The notes under the pieces were generated by a model that saw nothing but the letters and a program-made list of their open reading frames with translations, did not search any database and was not told where the DNA came from. Shown piece by piece: positions 1 through 16,496 of a stretch of 64,000 bases of DNA. A program made the position numbers and the translations under genes. Numbering within the stretch: position 1 is the first letter of the stretch; every line of letters starts with the position of its first letter. The DNA lies in the NCBI RefSeq assembly GCF_963678975.1, contig NC_089281.1, forward strand, positions 22,373,375-22,437,374, read 5' to 3'. This DNA comes from Dysidea avara. Lineage: Eukaryota > Porifera > Demospongiae > Dictyoceratida > Dysideidae.

Positions 1-605
1 GTTTGATCGAATGACTAGCACTTAATTTTGTTGAAGCTATATGCTGGCTATCACATTTTGTATGTAATTTTCATTCCACACTTTCAACAGTGAGTGGATA
101 TCATGATTGCTTGTAGTTCTTTGTATGTATCACGTAATGCTTTGTAGCAGGCAGAAAACTAACTGAAAGTGAAGTAAAAAGGCCAAGTCAGTTTTTAGTC
201 AAGGCAGTTGTTCAAACACAGAAATACCAGCACCATTTTTTACTTTGATGCAGTAATCTATAAGGAAAATTGATAATTTTACATAGAAATAAGGAGGTTG
301 TGCCTGCAGCTATACTAGTACATATTTAATTGCTACTTTAGGGATGCTGTACAATTCTTTTCCAATACTTGATCAGCTACTTTCCAAAGGCTGATCTGAC
401 GATCTATGCAACACTATCATGTACTGTATTGCTACTAGATTAAGATATACTATAGGTTAACCTCAGGCCTGCGGCTCTCAGGTTTGGGCATATAACAGTA
501 TATATCAGACATTTCCCTCATGACCATGGTATAACTATTACATATGTAAATAAACAATTTATGTAAAGAGGCATAATGTGGAACTGTCTTGATTTTCATC
601 TGTAG
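1..605. other. Left flank, no exon recognised
   Basis: I see no convincing coding exon here. The stretch ends in a splice acceptor (AG at 604-605) for the exon that follows, so most of it is probably intron of the gene whose last exon starts at 606. A short motif rich in CCTCAGGCCTGCGG near 460-480 resembles, inverted, sequence near 36790-36815 and looks like part of a dispersed repeat. Confidence 0.4.
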
Positions 606-773
606 AAAGAGAAGAAAGATCTTGAGAAACTTAAACATTTTGTGGGTAGCAATGAATTAACTGACGTTAGTACTAAACTCAGTAATGAAGAAAGGATGGC
701 TAAATTACAGGAGGCCTATAAACAGTTGGAGCAAGATTATCAAGCTGTCATCGAAAAACTTGCTACATTGTAA
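606..773 (+). CDS. 3'-terminal exon of an unidentified coiled-coil protein (partial)
   Basis: The stretch after the AG at 604-605 is an open frame of 55 codons ending in TAA at 771-773. The peptide is very charged and heptad-like: it opens KEKKDLEKLKHF, passes through LSNEERMAKLQEAYKQLEQD and closes VIEKLATL. This is typical of the C-terminal coiled coil of an adaptor or cytoskeletal protein, but I do not recognise the family. The upstream exons lie outside the window or in the preceding 600 bp. It converges on the receptor kinase gene, whose stop lies only 162 bp away. The frame at the exon start is assumed to be phase 0, because that phase gives the open reading through to the stop. It could also be a fragment of a gene copy. 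Function unknown. Confidence 0.5.
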   Translation, partial: KEKKDLEKLKHFVGSNELTDVSTKLSNEERMAKLQEAYKQLEQDYQAVIEKLATL

Positions 774-935
774 TTGTGTAAATTTTAAGATATGCTTTTT
801 AAAAAATATCAACTATACTGCTCACAAAATGTATAAACAATTAAAAGTATAATACACAAATCCGCTGTATTCACCTAGCATTTTTCTTGGCAACACTAAC
901 AGTATGCATATGCAGCGCTAAGCAGCTTTAAAAGT

Positions 936-6688
<5,753 letters not shown>

Positions 6689-6849
6689 TCTATATGTATA
6701 CATTGAACCAGTGACATATCTTTGCTGGTATATACTTTTACAATGATCAGTATCTATATATAATGTTGTGAAATCAAAGGTAGAGACCAAGAAATTATTG
6801 TAATGATGTTAATGCTGAAATGATAGATAAATTTAGAATATTAAGTTGA
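6689..6849. promoter_or_regulatory. Upstream region of the receptor kinase gene
   Basis: This stretch precedes the predicted kinase start codon at 6688 on the minus strand. An in-frame upstream ATG exists at 6790, but the downstream ATG is followed at once by a good hydrophobic signal sequence, so I place the start there. No TATA box or known operator is recognisable. Confidence 0.3.
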
Positions 6850-7030
6850 TTAGCTATGAAAAGTAGTGAAACAAGGGAGGTCAATCACCTACACCAGTCC
6901 TGAAGATATTACAGTAAGCATTTATGTAATTCATTGATAGGTGTAAGGATTAAATGTCGCTAGTATATCTTCAGGTGTAGGTGACCTCCCTTAATTCCTA
7001 ATTTACCTTATACTTGATTGTTTACTTTTT
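6850..7030. mobile_element. Hairpin MITE, TACTTGT-end family
   Basis: An inverted pair around GGGAGGTCAATCACCTACAC and GTGTAGGTGACCTCCC (centre near 6935) lies inside an element whose right end reads CTTATACTTG, followed by TTTACTTTTTTG. The same outer end is found at 9291-9579, 12533-12780 and 59894-60182. No coding capacity. Exact ends are not resolved. Confidence 0.5.
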
Positions 7031-8339
7031 TGTAACATTATTATGACTGGTGAACCAGTTGAAAGTGTGAACTATATTTTATGAAACTTTATAGCTTAAT
7101 AATTAGCACTATTAAACTGAAAGGTGTCAACAGTTTGTTGTCAACAATTTCAAAGGGACACCTAGGCATCACCGACATAATGCTAGAACTAAGTAACCAG
7201 TAACTAAAATTACAAAGATTGCAAGAATTAAAAAGCTTACAAGGAAGCTGGAACACTATAGCAATGACCTGGACTATTGAAGACTATTGTTAACATGTGT
7301 AAGTGTACAACCAATCTGCAGCCTATAATATTATGTAAGCTGTCATGTTGGCACATTGTGTGCACTGGGCTTCATTTCAAAAGTTCCATAAATAATTTAA
7401 AGCACTGCCTTGTTTATGGTCCTTCCTTTATCTGGCCATTGATTAACAGAACATTAGGATGGCTGAACAGTAGAAATGATTGTTCTATTAGAGAATTTGT
7501 GCATTCTATTAATGTAACTGAACTAATGATGGGCTTCAAACCTTATGATTATCTGAGGGCCCAGTGAATTTGGATAATAGAGGGAACACTGTATTTGGAA
7601 AAATAAAGTAGTTGCAGCAATGAGACATAATTAGTCAGGGTTTTAAGCCTTTAAAAAGGCCTTTCTGTGTACTTTTGGATAAAAGGATGAAACTTGGCAG
7701 AAAGCTTATTATGTTGTACACTTTTAAATAATTGTCTTGAATGTAGTAACTTAGCCTAAATTCTTATTTGTATTAACTGTATAGTTTATACTGTGTAATG
7801 TCAGTAGAGTTGTAATAACATAGTGCAGGAATTGGCATTTTATTTAGGGTGCACATACAATGTGGCATTGTTACAACATTGGAGTTTAAGGAGAAGGATG
7901 ATGACTAAAGTATATCGCATGCTTACGTGTACTGGCTATTTTGTGGACCAACCCCAAACCCTTCCAAAAAGTTTTATGGAATTTTAAAATTTTTCTATTT
8001 AACAGAATTTTATGGTGACTGACTTCCTGACTGACTGATGCCTCCAGCCAAGCATAGTTCAACAATGGATAAGGCTATATATGGGCTTGATTTCTTCACT
8101 GTTTGATGTCACTTCGTCCCAAGATGTGTAACCATGGTATGTACAATACACACATCATAGACTTGCCTTTGTCCTCCTTAATAACTGTGTTCTAATTCTT
8201 TTCGCTGACAACACAAGGTGTTGATATGCATTAACCCAATGCAGCTTTCCCTGTGGCTGTGTTGGCTATTTCCCATATTTTCTGTAGTGACTGGATTTAT
8301 TGCAGAGACGCTTCTCACAAGTTGTGAAAACAATGGAAT
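7031..8339. other. Intergenic, no gene recognised
   Basis: An open frame at 7277-7567 (96 codons) has no recognisable domain, codon-like pattern or splice context, and I do not call it a gene. The stretch 7640-8340 reads like old dispersed repeat sequence: it shares wording such as GATTGCAGAG and GCTTTTCGAACAC/GCTTCTCACAAG with 9070-9130. Nothing else is supported. Confidence 0.4.
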
Positions 8340-8570
8340 AGTGCCTTGGTGAGACAAAAAGGTTGTCTATACCTGCAGATATATACTAGTGGACATTTAA
8401 TCCCTAATTCAGTCACAGTTATATACGTATAGATTGAAGTTTAGGGATTTAATGTCCACTACAGTCTAACCACTTTTTAGCTATTTCCTTGTTTTCACAA
8501 CTTATTTTCTTTGATTCCTAATCCAACTTAAAATTCCTAATTTTTCCTTCTTATTTAGACAAGCGGTGCA
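8340..8570. mobile_element. Hairpin MITE with GTGGACATTTAATCC core
   Basis: The left arm near 8387-8408 (AGTGGACATTTAATCCCTAA) pairs with the right arm near 8440-8462 (TTAGGGATTTAATGTCCACT). The same inner core appears at 12640-12690. The right flank (CTAATCCAACTTAAAATTCC, then CTAATTTTTCC) resembles the outer end of the TACTTGT family. Non-coding. Confidence 0.5.
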
Positions 8571-9290
8571 TTTCACTGTACAATGTATGTACTATATGAC
8601 TTGAAGTTAACTTGTATAGAGAATATAAGCGATGTGGTCTATAAGACAGGTTCCACTGTACAATTATAATTATAATGATATCACATATCTTAACTCAACA
8701 TCTAATAATTATGTTAGAAATACAATCTGTAGTACTGTATTGCATGATATGCATGGGCGGGAGATAATATAGGTACATTTGCTCTTATAAATGGCATAAC
8801 TTCATAATAGTAACAGCTAATCATACAGTACAATAGTACTGTATAGTAAGGTTTGGGTGTGGCCCATGAAAAAATCTCCACCCATAAACCAGCTTCACTT
8901 ATCCCTGACGACAATAAAACAATATTAGTTAGGTAAAACTAAGCCCAAACAAGCATTCAGATTGACCCAAAACACTTTCAACAAGTTGCTATGAATTTTA
9001 AAAAAAATCATTTGCGGTTGCATGTGATGGCTTCCCTTAACAGAAATCGTCCATGTTTTTCATAATGGCTACTTTGATTGCAGAGGTGCTTTTCGAACAC
9101 TTCTTTATTCGTAATTCTGTGTAACAAGTTGAACATATAGCTGACAACAAAGTGTAAGGGATACTTCACTTTTCAGACGATTAATTGATGGCTGGGATGC
9201 ATGGCGCCATTTCTTTCTTTTGATGAGGTATGTGTGGACTGTGGGTTCACCAGTTATAATAATTTTATTTTACAAAAAAAAAAGTTAACA

Positions 9291-9579
9291 TACAAGTACA
9301 CAAGAAATTGGAAATTTTCACCTAAAGTATAGGGATCATAGAAAGTACTGAAACAAGCTGGAGTAGTGCACAATATTAAATCACAGTAAAACAGTAAGAA
9401 GTCTTATATCCCTACATGCATTTCCATTATGGTATCTTGAGCACAGCAGGGACTTCTTGTTGTTTTACTGTGATTTAATATTGTGCACTACTCCAGTTTG
9501 TTCTGGTACTTTAGTTTATCGATGTGCTATGGTCCCTATATACTCTAGTTGAAAATTCTAATTTTTTTGTGTACTTGTA
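9291..9579. mobile_element. Long-armed hairpin MITE, TACAAGTACAC ends
   Basis: The outer arms start TACAAGTACACAAGAAATTG on the left and, inverted, TACAAGTACACAAAAAAATT on the right. Inside, ~60 bp around TGCACAATATTAAATCACAG is repeated in inverted orientation with very few mismatches. The whole unit can fold into one hairpin, with a loop near 9425. It is the same family as 59894-60182, which shares AGTACTGAAACAAGCTGG. No coding capacity. Confidence 0.65.
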
Positions 9580-9654
9580 TAAATGTTACTGTATTCTTTA
9601 GAACAAGAGTATTAAGGTCAAGTGTGTTGTTCAGCCAAAGAAAGTCAATGTTTC

Positions 9655-10758
9655 GGGTAAGTAGAATTCTAGGAAAACGGGAACGGAACGGAAACGGAAA
9701 TCGGGAACGGAAACGGAAACGACCAACGGAAAATGCCTGATGAAGGTTATCATGTCAATATACGGGTTAGATTTTACAGCATGATGTTTCTTTGTAACAC
9801 TGTTGGACCCTCCGCACTGTTCCGCTAAAACGATTGAAACTCTCTAATAGAGCAGTCACTGTCCATTAAAATACTCTAATAGAGCAGTCACAGAATGTTT
9901 TGCAAACCATGTATCTCACCAGGGGCCTTTTAGTATTGAAAGCTTGAGAATCATTGTACTATAGCTGGCAACCCTCAGCCTCTTCATTGGAGTCACCGAT
10001 CAGCCTGACACATACTGTATTTATCACATACCTAACTTTTATCTTGACAAGGTTGCAGCCATACACCTTCTAACATCTTTATGTAAACACTGTCAATTGA
10101 TTAGAATACTTTGTAAATCTCTTCATTCTTAATTGTTGAATCTTTTTTATGGTTTCAAGGAGTATAGTTATTTCAGTTTTTTAAATAGTGTTGATGATAT
10201 AGCTAGTGTGTGTCATATGAGACCAGCCATGCAAGTCTTGGAGCTAACAAACAAGCTAACAGCATACATTATCATACATAACTCTTATCGGGAAGCTGCA
10301 TGTAAGTGCATAGCTTATATAGACACTGTCTTCAGTCTATATAGAATACTTCACAAACTTCTTCAAGCATGTTTCAGTGTTGAATCTTTTAAAATGTTTA
10401 TAGTTTTAAAGAAACAGTTAACAGTCAGTGTTGATGACTTAGCTAGTCTACATACCTAATCTTTTCCAGCCATAGTTGCTCCATCATTCACAGGTTTAAA
10501 GGTCCGCATAGTTTACAAAACATTCTTGATTGTTCCAGTAGAGTATTTTAATGCACGGTGACTGCTCTATTAGAGAGTTTCGATCGCTTTAGCTGAACAG
10601 TGCGAAAGGGTCCAACAATGTTACAAAGAAGCATCATGCTGTAAAAATCTAACCCGTATATTGACATGATAACCTTCATCAGGCATTTTCCGTTGGTCGT
10701 TTCCGTTCCCGCTTTCCGTTTCCGTTCCGTTCACGTTTTCCTAGAATTCTACTTACCC
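9655..10758. mobile_element. Mutator-like foldback element (~240-bp inverted ends, 9-bp duplication)
   Basis: The left end reads GGGTAAGTAGAATTCTAGG and the right end is its exact inverse. The inverted ends extend ~240 bp (left 9655 to about 9900, right about 10530 to 10758). Both contain GAACGG/GGAAACG runs, the TGATGAAGGTTATCATGTCA segment and the CTCTAATAGAG module. CAATGTTTC stands immediately outside both ends (9646-9654 and 10759-10767), a perfect 9-bp target duplication. Long inverted ends with 9-bp duplications are the signature of the Mutator/MULE superfamily. The ~630-bp interior has an open frame (10133-10459, 108 codons) with no transposase motif, so the element is taken as non-autonomous. 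An alternative is a different superfamily that also makes 9-bp duplications. Confidence 0.82.
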
Positions 10759-10944
10759 CAATGTTTCTGGGCACATGACAGACAAGTGTGTATTTTACAG
10801 GAAACAAGAAAACGTGATTTTCACGCATTCATATTTTTATTAGCAACAGTTAAACAAAATTTTCTAACATCCCTCAAGGTGAGACATCCTCCACACCAAT
10901 AAATCTTCTTCAAAGTTCATCTAATTTTCACCTTCAAATTTTTC

Positions 10945-11020
10945 AGGGGTGGATTCAGAGAAGGGTCTTTGGGGTCTTGAGACCCCTCTCAGGTTGAATC
11001 TTGGGTCATTGTTCCCATAA
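10945..11020 (+). mobile_element. Isolated CAGGGGTGGATTC end (hAT-like left terminus)
   Basis: CAGGGGTGGATTCAGAGAAG near 10944 matches the left end of the MITE at 50592 (CAGGGGTGGATCCGGAGGAG) and also has the pyrimidine/GGGGTCT continuation. No matching right end was found before 13 kb, so this is a partial element or one interrupted by the adjacent retroelement. Confidence 0.35.
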
Positions 11021-12036
11021 ATAAGAAGACATGTGGATAAAATAAACACCAAAACCAGCCATAAGCTGGCTTTGGGGTCATATGATTTGCCAAATTCAAT
11101 TACTTTATGTGATGTTAACATGTATGCTGATGACACAGAGTTGTACTATAGTAGCAGTCAACTGGAAAGAGTGGAGCAAGTACTTCAGAATGGCCTTGAG
11201 GAGGTTTCTAACTGGATGTCAGTGAATGGATTTAAATTGAACATTGATAAATCAGTTTGTATGTTGATTGGTACACGACAAAGAGTTAGTGGTGGGACTT
11301 TATGCTTGTCACTTAATGACAGTATGTTGAAGCAAGTGACATCAACCAAGTATCTAGGTTTGTTTATAGATCAATATTTAACGTGGCAAAATCATATAGA
11401 TTATGTTTTGAAAAGAGTGAGGGGAAAAATCTACTCTATTAATCGCCTAAAACCTCCTCCTACTGTCAGGAAGTTACTGTACCAAGTGTATCTTCTGCCC
11501 ATTCTAGAATATTGTGATGTGGTGTGGCAACCAACAAATGCAAGCCAAACTAGACGTTTAGAAAGATTTCACTCTAAGTATATTTCTCTTTGTAATGACT
11601 CATCTATCTCAGGACAGTCCCTTACTGAACGACGCAAGTTTCATACCATTCTACAAACTTACAAAGTATTGCACAAGTTGGCTCCAGATTATCTCCATGG
11701 CATATTTGAATATGCTGTTAATGTTACGGGACGTATCAGCAGAAATGCTCATCGCTTGTTTGTTCCACAGCTACGGACTAATTATGGGAAAAGAAGCTTA
11801 TATTACAGAGGTACTATATTGTGGAATGCTCTGCCAGCTGCTTTGTATCACGCATCAACTTTATTTCAATTCAGGAGTAGCTATTTAGAACAATATAATT
11901 GTAGTTAATATTCATTTGTAAATGTATGTAGTTTTATACATGTATGCTGTATACAGGGCGTAGCTGAAAAACAGCTTTGCTGATGCTACCTTCCCTGTTT
12001 AAATAAATTTTTAAAAAATATATATATATATATAGT
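11021..12036 (+). mobile_element. 5'-truncated non-LTR retrotransposon (LINE) with simple-repeat tail
   Basis: This unit consists of the C-terminal part of a reverse transcriptase ORF, a ~130-bp 3' UTR and an A/TA-rich tail (AAATTTTTAAAAAATATATA) ending near 12036. There is no 5' region, endonuclease or LTR. Such 5' truncation with a simple-repeat tail is typical of target-primed integration. The left boundary is not precise, and I saw no target duplication. Confidence 0.7.
11033..11908 (+). CDS. Reverse transcriptase C-terminal fragment, Jockey/CR1-like
   Basis: This is a continuous open frame of 291 codons. The catalytic YADD box appears in VNMYADDTELYYS (~residues 29-41). It is followed by the non-LTR pattern GFKLNIDKSVCMLIGT, KYLGLFIDQYLTWQNHID (thumb region) and the C-terminal SPAxLPILEY-like stretch LLPILEYCDVVWQPT. 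It ends TAA at 11906-11908. Fingers and most of the palm are missing, so it cannot work as a reverse transcriptase on its own. The fragment is uninterrupted by stops over 875 bp, which suggests a fairly recent insertion. The first ATG is merely the first one in the surviving frame and is probably not a natural start. Confidence 0.8.
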   Translation: MDKINTKTSHKLALGSYDLPNSITLCDVNMYADDTELYYSSSQLERVEQVLQNGLEEVSNWMSVNGFKLNIDKSVCMLIGTRQRVSGGTLCLSLNDSMLKQVTSTKYLGLFIDQYLTWQNHIDYVLKRVRGKIYSINRLKPPPTVRKLLYQVYLLPILEYCDVVWQPTNASQTRRLERFHSKYISLCNDSSISGQSLTERRKFHTILQTYKVLHKLAPDYLHGIFEYAVNVTGRISRNAHRLFVPQLRTNYGKRSLYYRGTILWNALPAALYHASTLFQFRSSYLEQYNCS

Positions 12037-12049
12037 GTACAAAAAGAAA

Positions 12050-12300
12050 TGAAATCCACACAAAATCCACCAAGCTATGAAAAAAGGGTGTGGTGTTTAA
12101 TAGCCTGAATGAAAAAAGAATCAAAGGTGCATGGTGGCCAAGAAATGGCTGCAATGATGTTAATGCTAATAAATTTTAACAATGGCTGTGCATTGACAGT
12201 AACATTATTGCAGCCATTTCTTGACTGCTATCTTTCATCTGACAACTGACTTTACACCCAGGCCTCACCCTTTTTTCACAGCTTGGCGGTTCTTGTGCGG
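12050..12300. mobile_element. Hairpin MITE with CCAAGCTATGAAAAAAGGGTG ends
   Basis: The left arm near 12067-12090 (CACCAAGCTATGAAAAAAGG) is mirrored near 12266-12290 (CCTTTTTTCACAGCTTGG). The interior also pairs: AAGAAATGGCTGCAATGATG against GCAGCCATTTCTT. A second member with the CAAGAAATTA... / AATGATGTTA core lies at 13735-13880. Non-coding. Confidence 0.5.
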
Positions 12301-12423
12301 TTACCTTTACAGTAATGATATTGATTATTGTAACATTAATTTCCAAGATCTGCACATCTGATATAAATTAGCACATACTATATAACTCACATGTCACTTG
12401 TGTGATTGGTAGATGAGGAACAG

Positions 12424-12425
<2 letters not shown>

Positions 12426-12464
<39 letters not shown>
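12426..12464. repeat. (TA)n microsatellite
   Basis: About 19 perfect TA units lie between two hairpin elements. A shorter TA run near 12020-12036 is the tail of the retroelement. Confidence 0.9.
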
Positions 12465-12466
<2 letters not shown>

Positions 12467-12532
12467 GAAAGATAAAGGAAATAGAGTGTTTAATGTAATA
12501 AGGTGTCCTGTATATAAGCTAAACCATATTAT

Positions 12533-12780
12533 CAACAAGTACAAAAATTAAGAATTTTACAATTGAGTAAGCACCATATAGAAATGAAAAGCAGTGAAGC
12601 AAGGGAGGTTATCTACACCTGCACATAGACATTTAATTCACATACAGTCTGCAATATAACTAAAGTAGGGATTAAATGTCCACCAGTATAGCTGCAGGTA
12701 TAGATTACCTCCCATTGTTTCATTGCTTTTCAGTTATTTCTATGATCCGCAAGTTTCTTAATTTTCCTTACACTTGTTTG
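12533..12780. mobile_element. Hairpin MITE, TACTTGT-end family
   Basis: The outer ends ACAAGTACAAAAATTAAGAA and, inverted, ACAAGTGTAAGGAAAATTAA flank a nested hairpin. That hairpin pairs GAAAAGCAGTGAAGCAAGGG with CAATGTTTCATTGCTTTTC-type sequence and includes TAGGGATTAAATGTCCACCA. It shares the inner core with 8340-8570 and 6850-7030. No ORF. Confidence 0.55.
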
Positions 12781-13378
12781 TTTACTTTTTTTGCATATAT
12801 GAATTAATTTATGGTGATACATTGCTAATTCATTACCACACTTCTATACCATAGAGGCTCACAAACAGAATCACAAATTTTATCAATTCTAGCAAGTACA
12901 GGTGTAGTATAAACATTAAATTAATAAAACACCTTTAGTTGTGTTCCAGTAGTAATTTCAGGATACTGAAAATGTACCACCACAAAAGTATTGAATTTGA
13001 AAGCATACCAAACTTTAATCTCATGTGACCACACCATGACGCAGCACTTATCAATAACACTAGACTCTAACAAATTAATAATAATGATATGGAAGGCCTC
13101 ATATATACTAAAAGCACAATTTTTGCACCATATATAGCTATTATGCCATTATATTACTTTCATCATAGAGTTTTATAGCATATTTATATATACCATCATG
13201 CAAGCAAAAAGAGTCATAATAATTATTATCATTTAACCGTTAGGTATTGGATTAGGAGTTCAAGCCCATCATGTTTACCAAATATTATAAACCACAGAAT
13301 CCAAGAGATGTGTGTTGCTAAAAACATTCCAGTTAGCATTCAAATTGATTCTGAGGCTACAGACTAAAGAATCTATTG

Positions 13379-13567
13379 TATAGCTGGAAATTTTCAAGGG
13401 ATGGAACTTTCACAAAATTGTGTAATTTATGAAATCCTAGAAAACATTTTGCTTAGGTAATAGCTAAGTATGTAACAGCAAACATTTCATGATTATATTG
13501 CGACAAAGCTGTCATTACTTGCAAAATTTGTGAAAGTTTATCCCTTGAAAATTTCTGTATGTCTATA
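13379..13567. mobile_element. TIR element, GGAAATTTTCAAGGGATG family
   Basis: The left end (TAGCTGGAAATTTTCAAGGG, then ATGGAACTTTCAC) is inverted at the right end (GTGAAAGTTTATCCC, then TTGAAAATTTCTG). Copies with the same ends lie at 51804-52022 and 61254-61352. The unit is about 190 bp and non-coding. The flanking dinucleotide TA is compatible with a mariner-like origin but is too short to prove it. Confidence 0.5.
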
Positions 13568-13734
13568 AACTTACTTAATAGCTAATCAAGCATAAACAGA
13601 CAGCTTCAATCACACACAAATGTTAGCTGCTTTGTGAGGTGTGGCATTTAAAATGAAAATCTAACACTCTAAAAGAACACACACTTGCAGCATTATGAGA
13701 ATCTCATTGCAAAACAGCCAAGTTGTGAAAAAGG

Positions 13735-13880
13735 GTTCACACCCAAAAAAGCCAAGGTGAAAAAAGATGTGAAATCAAAGGTGACGACCAAGAATTAGCT
13801 ACAATGATGTTAGTGGCATTAACATCATTGTAACCACCACCTAATGATTTTACATCTTTTTCACCCTGGCTTTTTAAACT
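13735..13880. mobile_element. Short hairpin MITE
   Basis: The segment near 13756-13795 (AAAGCCAAGGTGAAAAAAG, ATGTGAAATC) pairs with 13845-13875 (GATTTTACATCTTTTTCACC, CTGGCTTTTT). The centre contains AATGATGTTAGTGGCATTAA. It appears related to the 12050-12300 element. A similar half-element (GTGAAATCAAAGGTAGAGACC) lies near 6768. Confidence 0.45.
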
Positions 13881-14239
13881 TGTATTGATGTCATGCACTT
13901 CTTTTTGCTTGTACCCACAGCCGGTCTATATGGCCAGCTTTGGAACTTCGCTATTATTTGTCTTTTTTTTCTTTCTACAATAATGATGAACAGTGCAGAT
14001 GTTCTATTTGTGATGCTAGGTGACTTGTTTGTAGCTAAACTTTCTAATGTGATCTGTTTGTCATTATTATCTGACTAATTAAGTATCTGGACTAAGCTTA
14101 CTAAAAGTCTGTCACACTCACACATGCAGCTGCTCATTGTATGTTATACCCTAGCTATAACCAATATAATGAGTATAAGGCAATCACAGAAGCAATAACT
14201 AACAATTGATAACCTGTATAGTGGCTAACTTTGATGTGA

Positions 14240-15165
14240 TAGTTATTATTGAGCTGAGCTCTCTACAGGGTGATTTGTAATACAAGATGATTTATAATCT
14301 AGAGCCGAAGTCTCTACAGGTTGACTTTTTACTTAGCAGAACTCTCCACAGGGTGACTTGTAACCTAGCTGAATTCTTTGTAGAGAGACTTATAACATAG
14401 CTAAACTGTATGTAGTAAACTAACTTGTTTGTAGCTGAATTCCCTATAGGTGAATTGTTTGTAGTGAAATTCTTTACAGGATGACTTGTATGTATACGTA
14501 ACTGAAATCTCTATTTGTTTGTAGCTGAGCTCTGTTGAGCTCTCTACAGGCTGAACTCCGTACAGAGTGACTTTTAACCTACTGAACTCTATAAAGGGAC
14601 TTATAACATAGCTAAAATGACTTGTTTGTAGCTGAACTTCCTACAGGGTGACTTGTTTGTAGTTGAATATCTATAGGTTGACTTGTTACATAGTTGAATT
14701 CTCTACAGTGCAATTTGTTTGTAGCTTAACTGTCTAACAGGATGATTTGTTTGTAGCTGAGCTCTCTATAGGACAACTTGTTTGTAGCTTAATTTTTAAA
14801 CAGGGTGAATTATTTGTAGCTGAGGTCTATACAGGGTGACTTGTAACCTAGCTGAACTCTCTACATATTGACTTGTTATGTAGCTGAACTTTCTATTTTC
14901 TTGCCACTGGGGTGACTTGTAATGTAAGGTACATAACTGTCTACATGCTGGTTGACTTCTAATGTATAGCTGAACTTTCTATAGAGTGACTTGTAATGTA
15001 ACTTAACTCTCTACAGGGTGACTTGTAAGTAGCTGGACTCTCCACAAGGTGACTTGTGGTATAGCTGAATTCTAGATGACTAATATAGTGCAGCTGAACT
15101 GGGTAACTTGTTACTCTACATGATTACTTATAGCTGAACATTCTAATGGAGTGACTTATTACTTA
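14240..15165. repeat. Degenerate tandem satellite, ~30-36-bp unit
   Basis: For more than 900 bp the sequence is built from variants of GTAGCTGAACTCTCTACAGG followed by GTGACTTGTAA or GTGACTTGTTT. Unit length drifts between about 30 and 36 bp, with many point changes and some half-units. No unit is identical to its neighbour, so the array is old. It has no spacers, direct-repeat uniformity or coding frame. Confidence 0.8.
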
Positions 15166-16160
15166 ACTGACTGCACTATAAGAGTATCTTGGTCGCACAT
15201 TTGCTTCATGTAGTTGGGTTTTGCATTACAACTATAGATCCAATTCATCTCAACCACTGAAAGGCTTTTTAATCTGCTAGTTTATGGTTAAGTCCTTTAA
15301 GTGATTTGCCTGGTAGGCAAGCAGTCATTTCTTTTATTATCAAAACTTGATAACGTAATCGTTACACACTGTTGGCTTTCGTGCTGTATCTTCATGATAT
15401 TTCTTCCAAGCCACAAAAGGGTTTGAGGTTCAATAGTTAACTTATCCATGTACCAATTTTCAGTTTCTTCCCATAAGCAGTTTGCCCTGTAGGCAAAAAA
15501 ACATATTGTGCTAATCTTTGTGAATAATCGCTAATACCTTTGCGACTGTTTACCATATTCAAACCAAAATTGTCACCTTTACATGTGTGCCTTCAAGGAT
15601 AATGAGTTCATTTTATGTCAGCTTGGTAAGTGTGTGAAAAGATGAAAAAGAAGAAAAGTAATAAAAGCGAAGAGGCCAATTTTTGAAGGCTCATATCTTG
15701 GGAATGCTTGGAGCATTTTGCTCAAATTTTGATAGCTATGTGGTTTACTGGAAGTGGAGGACATTTCCGTAGTAAAAATCATCTCATTATAAAGGCAGCA
15801 CGAAACAACGCATGCCTGAGCAAAAGTCACATTTACTGGATCATGATGCTATCAAGGTTTTTTGCCACTAGCACTACTTGTTCTTCCTGTCAATGTGGAC
15901 TATGTGGTGTGGCACATCAGCTTCTTAGGCTGCATGGAACACACTACTGTGTATCTTGACTGCATGAACTAGCAACAAGTGTTTGACTCCCACCAAATCA
16001 ATTTCGTCCTTATGGATGCAAACAATGGCCACCCAAATTTGATTCACTGCTGCAAACCTAGACAAATGTAGCTTCAGTGCAGAAAAAATGTCAGTGGCAC
16101 AGTTACAAATGAGGCAACCAGGCAGCTGAAAAACACTGAGCTTGAACACTGCAAAAGAAT
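15166..16160. other. Dispersed repeat-like sequence, no gene supported
   Basis: Open frames of 60-83 codons occur on both strands. None has splice context or a recognisable domain. A minus-strand frame at 15925-16149 has one Cys-x-Cys/His arrangement reminiscent of transposon zinc fingers, too weak to call. The wording (TTGCCTGGTAGGCAAGCAG, TTGCCCTGTAGGCAAAAAA) is repetitive within the stretch. Confidence 0.35.
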
Positions 16161-16496
16161 GAGATGCTCTAATAGACTAGCCTAGGAGTATACAACTCTT
16201 GCCCCTGGACATGGGACACAGAACTGAACCTCCATCATCTAGCTAGCACGTACGTGCCCCGCCCTTCTACATTAGCGACCGCTCGCATGGAGGGAAGTGT
16301 CTGAAACGAGACCATACAATGCAACGGAATTGACACGAGTACCAACTGGTCTATTCATCTACATTAAATCATGAACACACCACACTTTCAGTTACTGTAT
16401 ATACGTGGACGTCTCAGTATGCATTATTTTCATCATCATTCAGTCATTGATGGTTCTCTCTCTAGATACAGTAATAAATATCAACAGTACACTTAC

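Noticed and set aside
7277..7567. Plus-strand open frame of 96 codons
   Set aside because: No domain, splice context or codon pattern. Adjacent sequence (GGATAATAGAGGGAACACTG) looks like transposon debris.
10133..10459. 108-codon frame inside the foldback element, considered as a transposase
   Set aside because: No catalytic residues, zinc knuckle or helix-turn-helix pattern; too short for a MULE transposase.
15925..16149. Minus-strand frame with a Cys/His cluster resembling a single zinc finger
   Set aside because: One weak finger without a second conserved feature in a repeat-rich stretch; not enough to call a gene.
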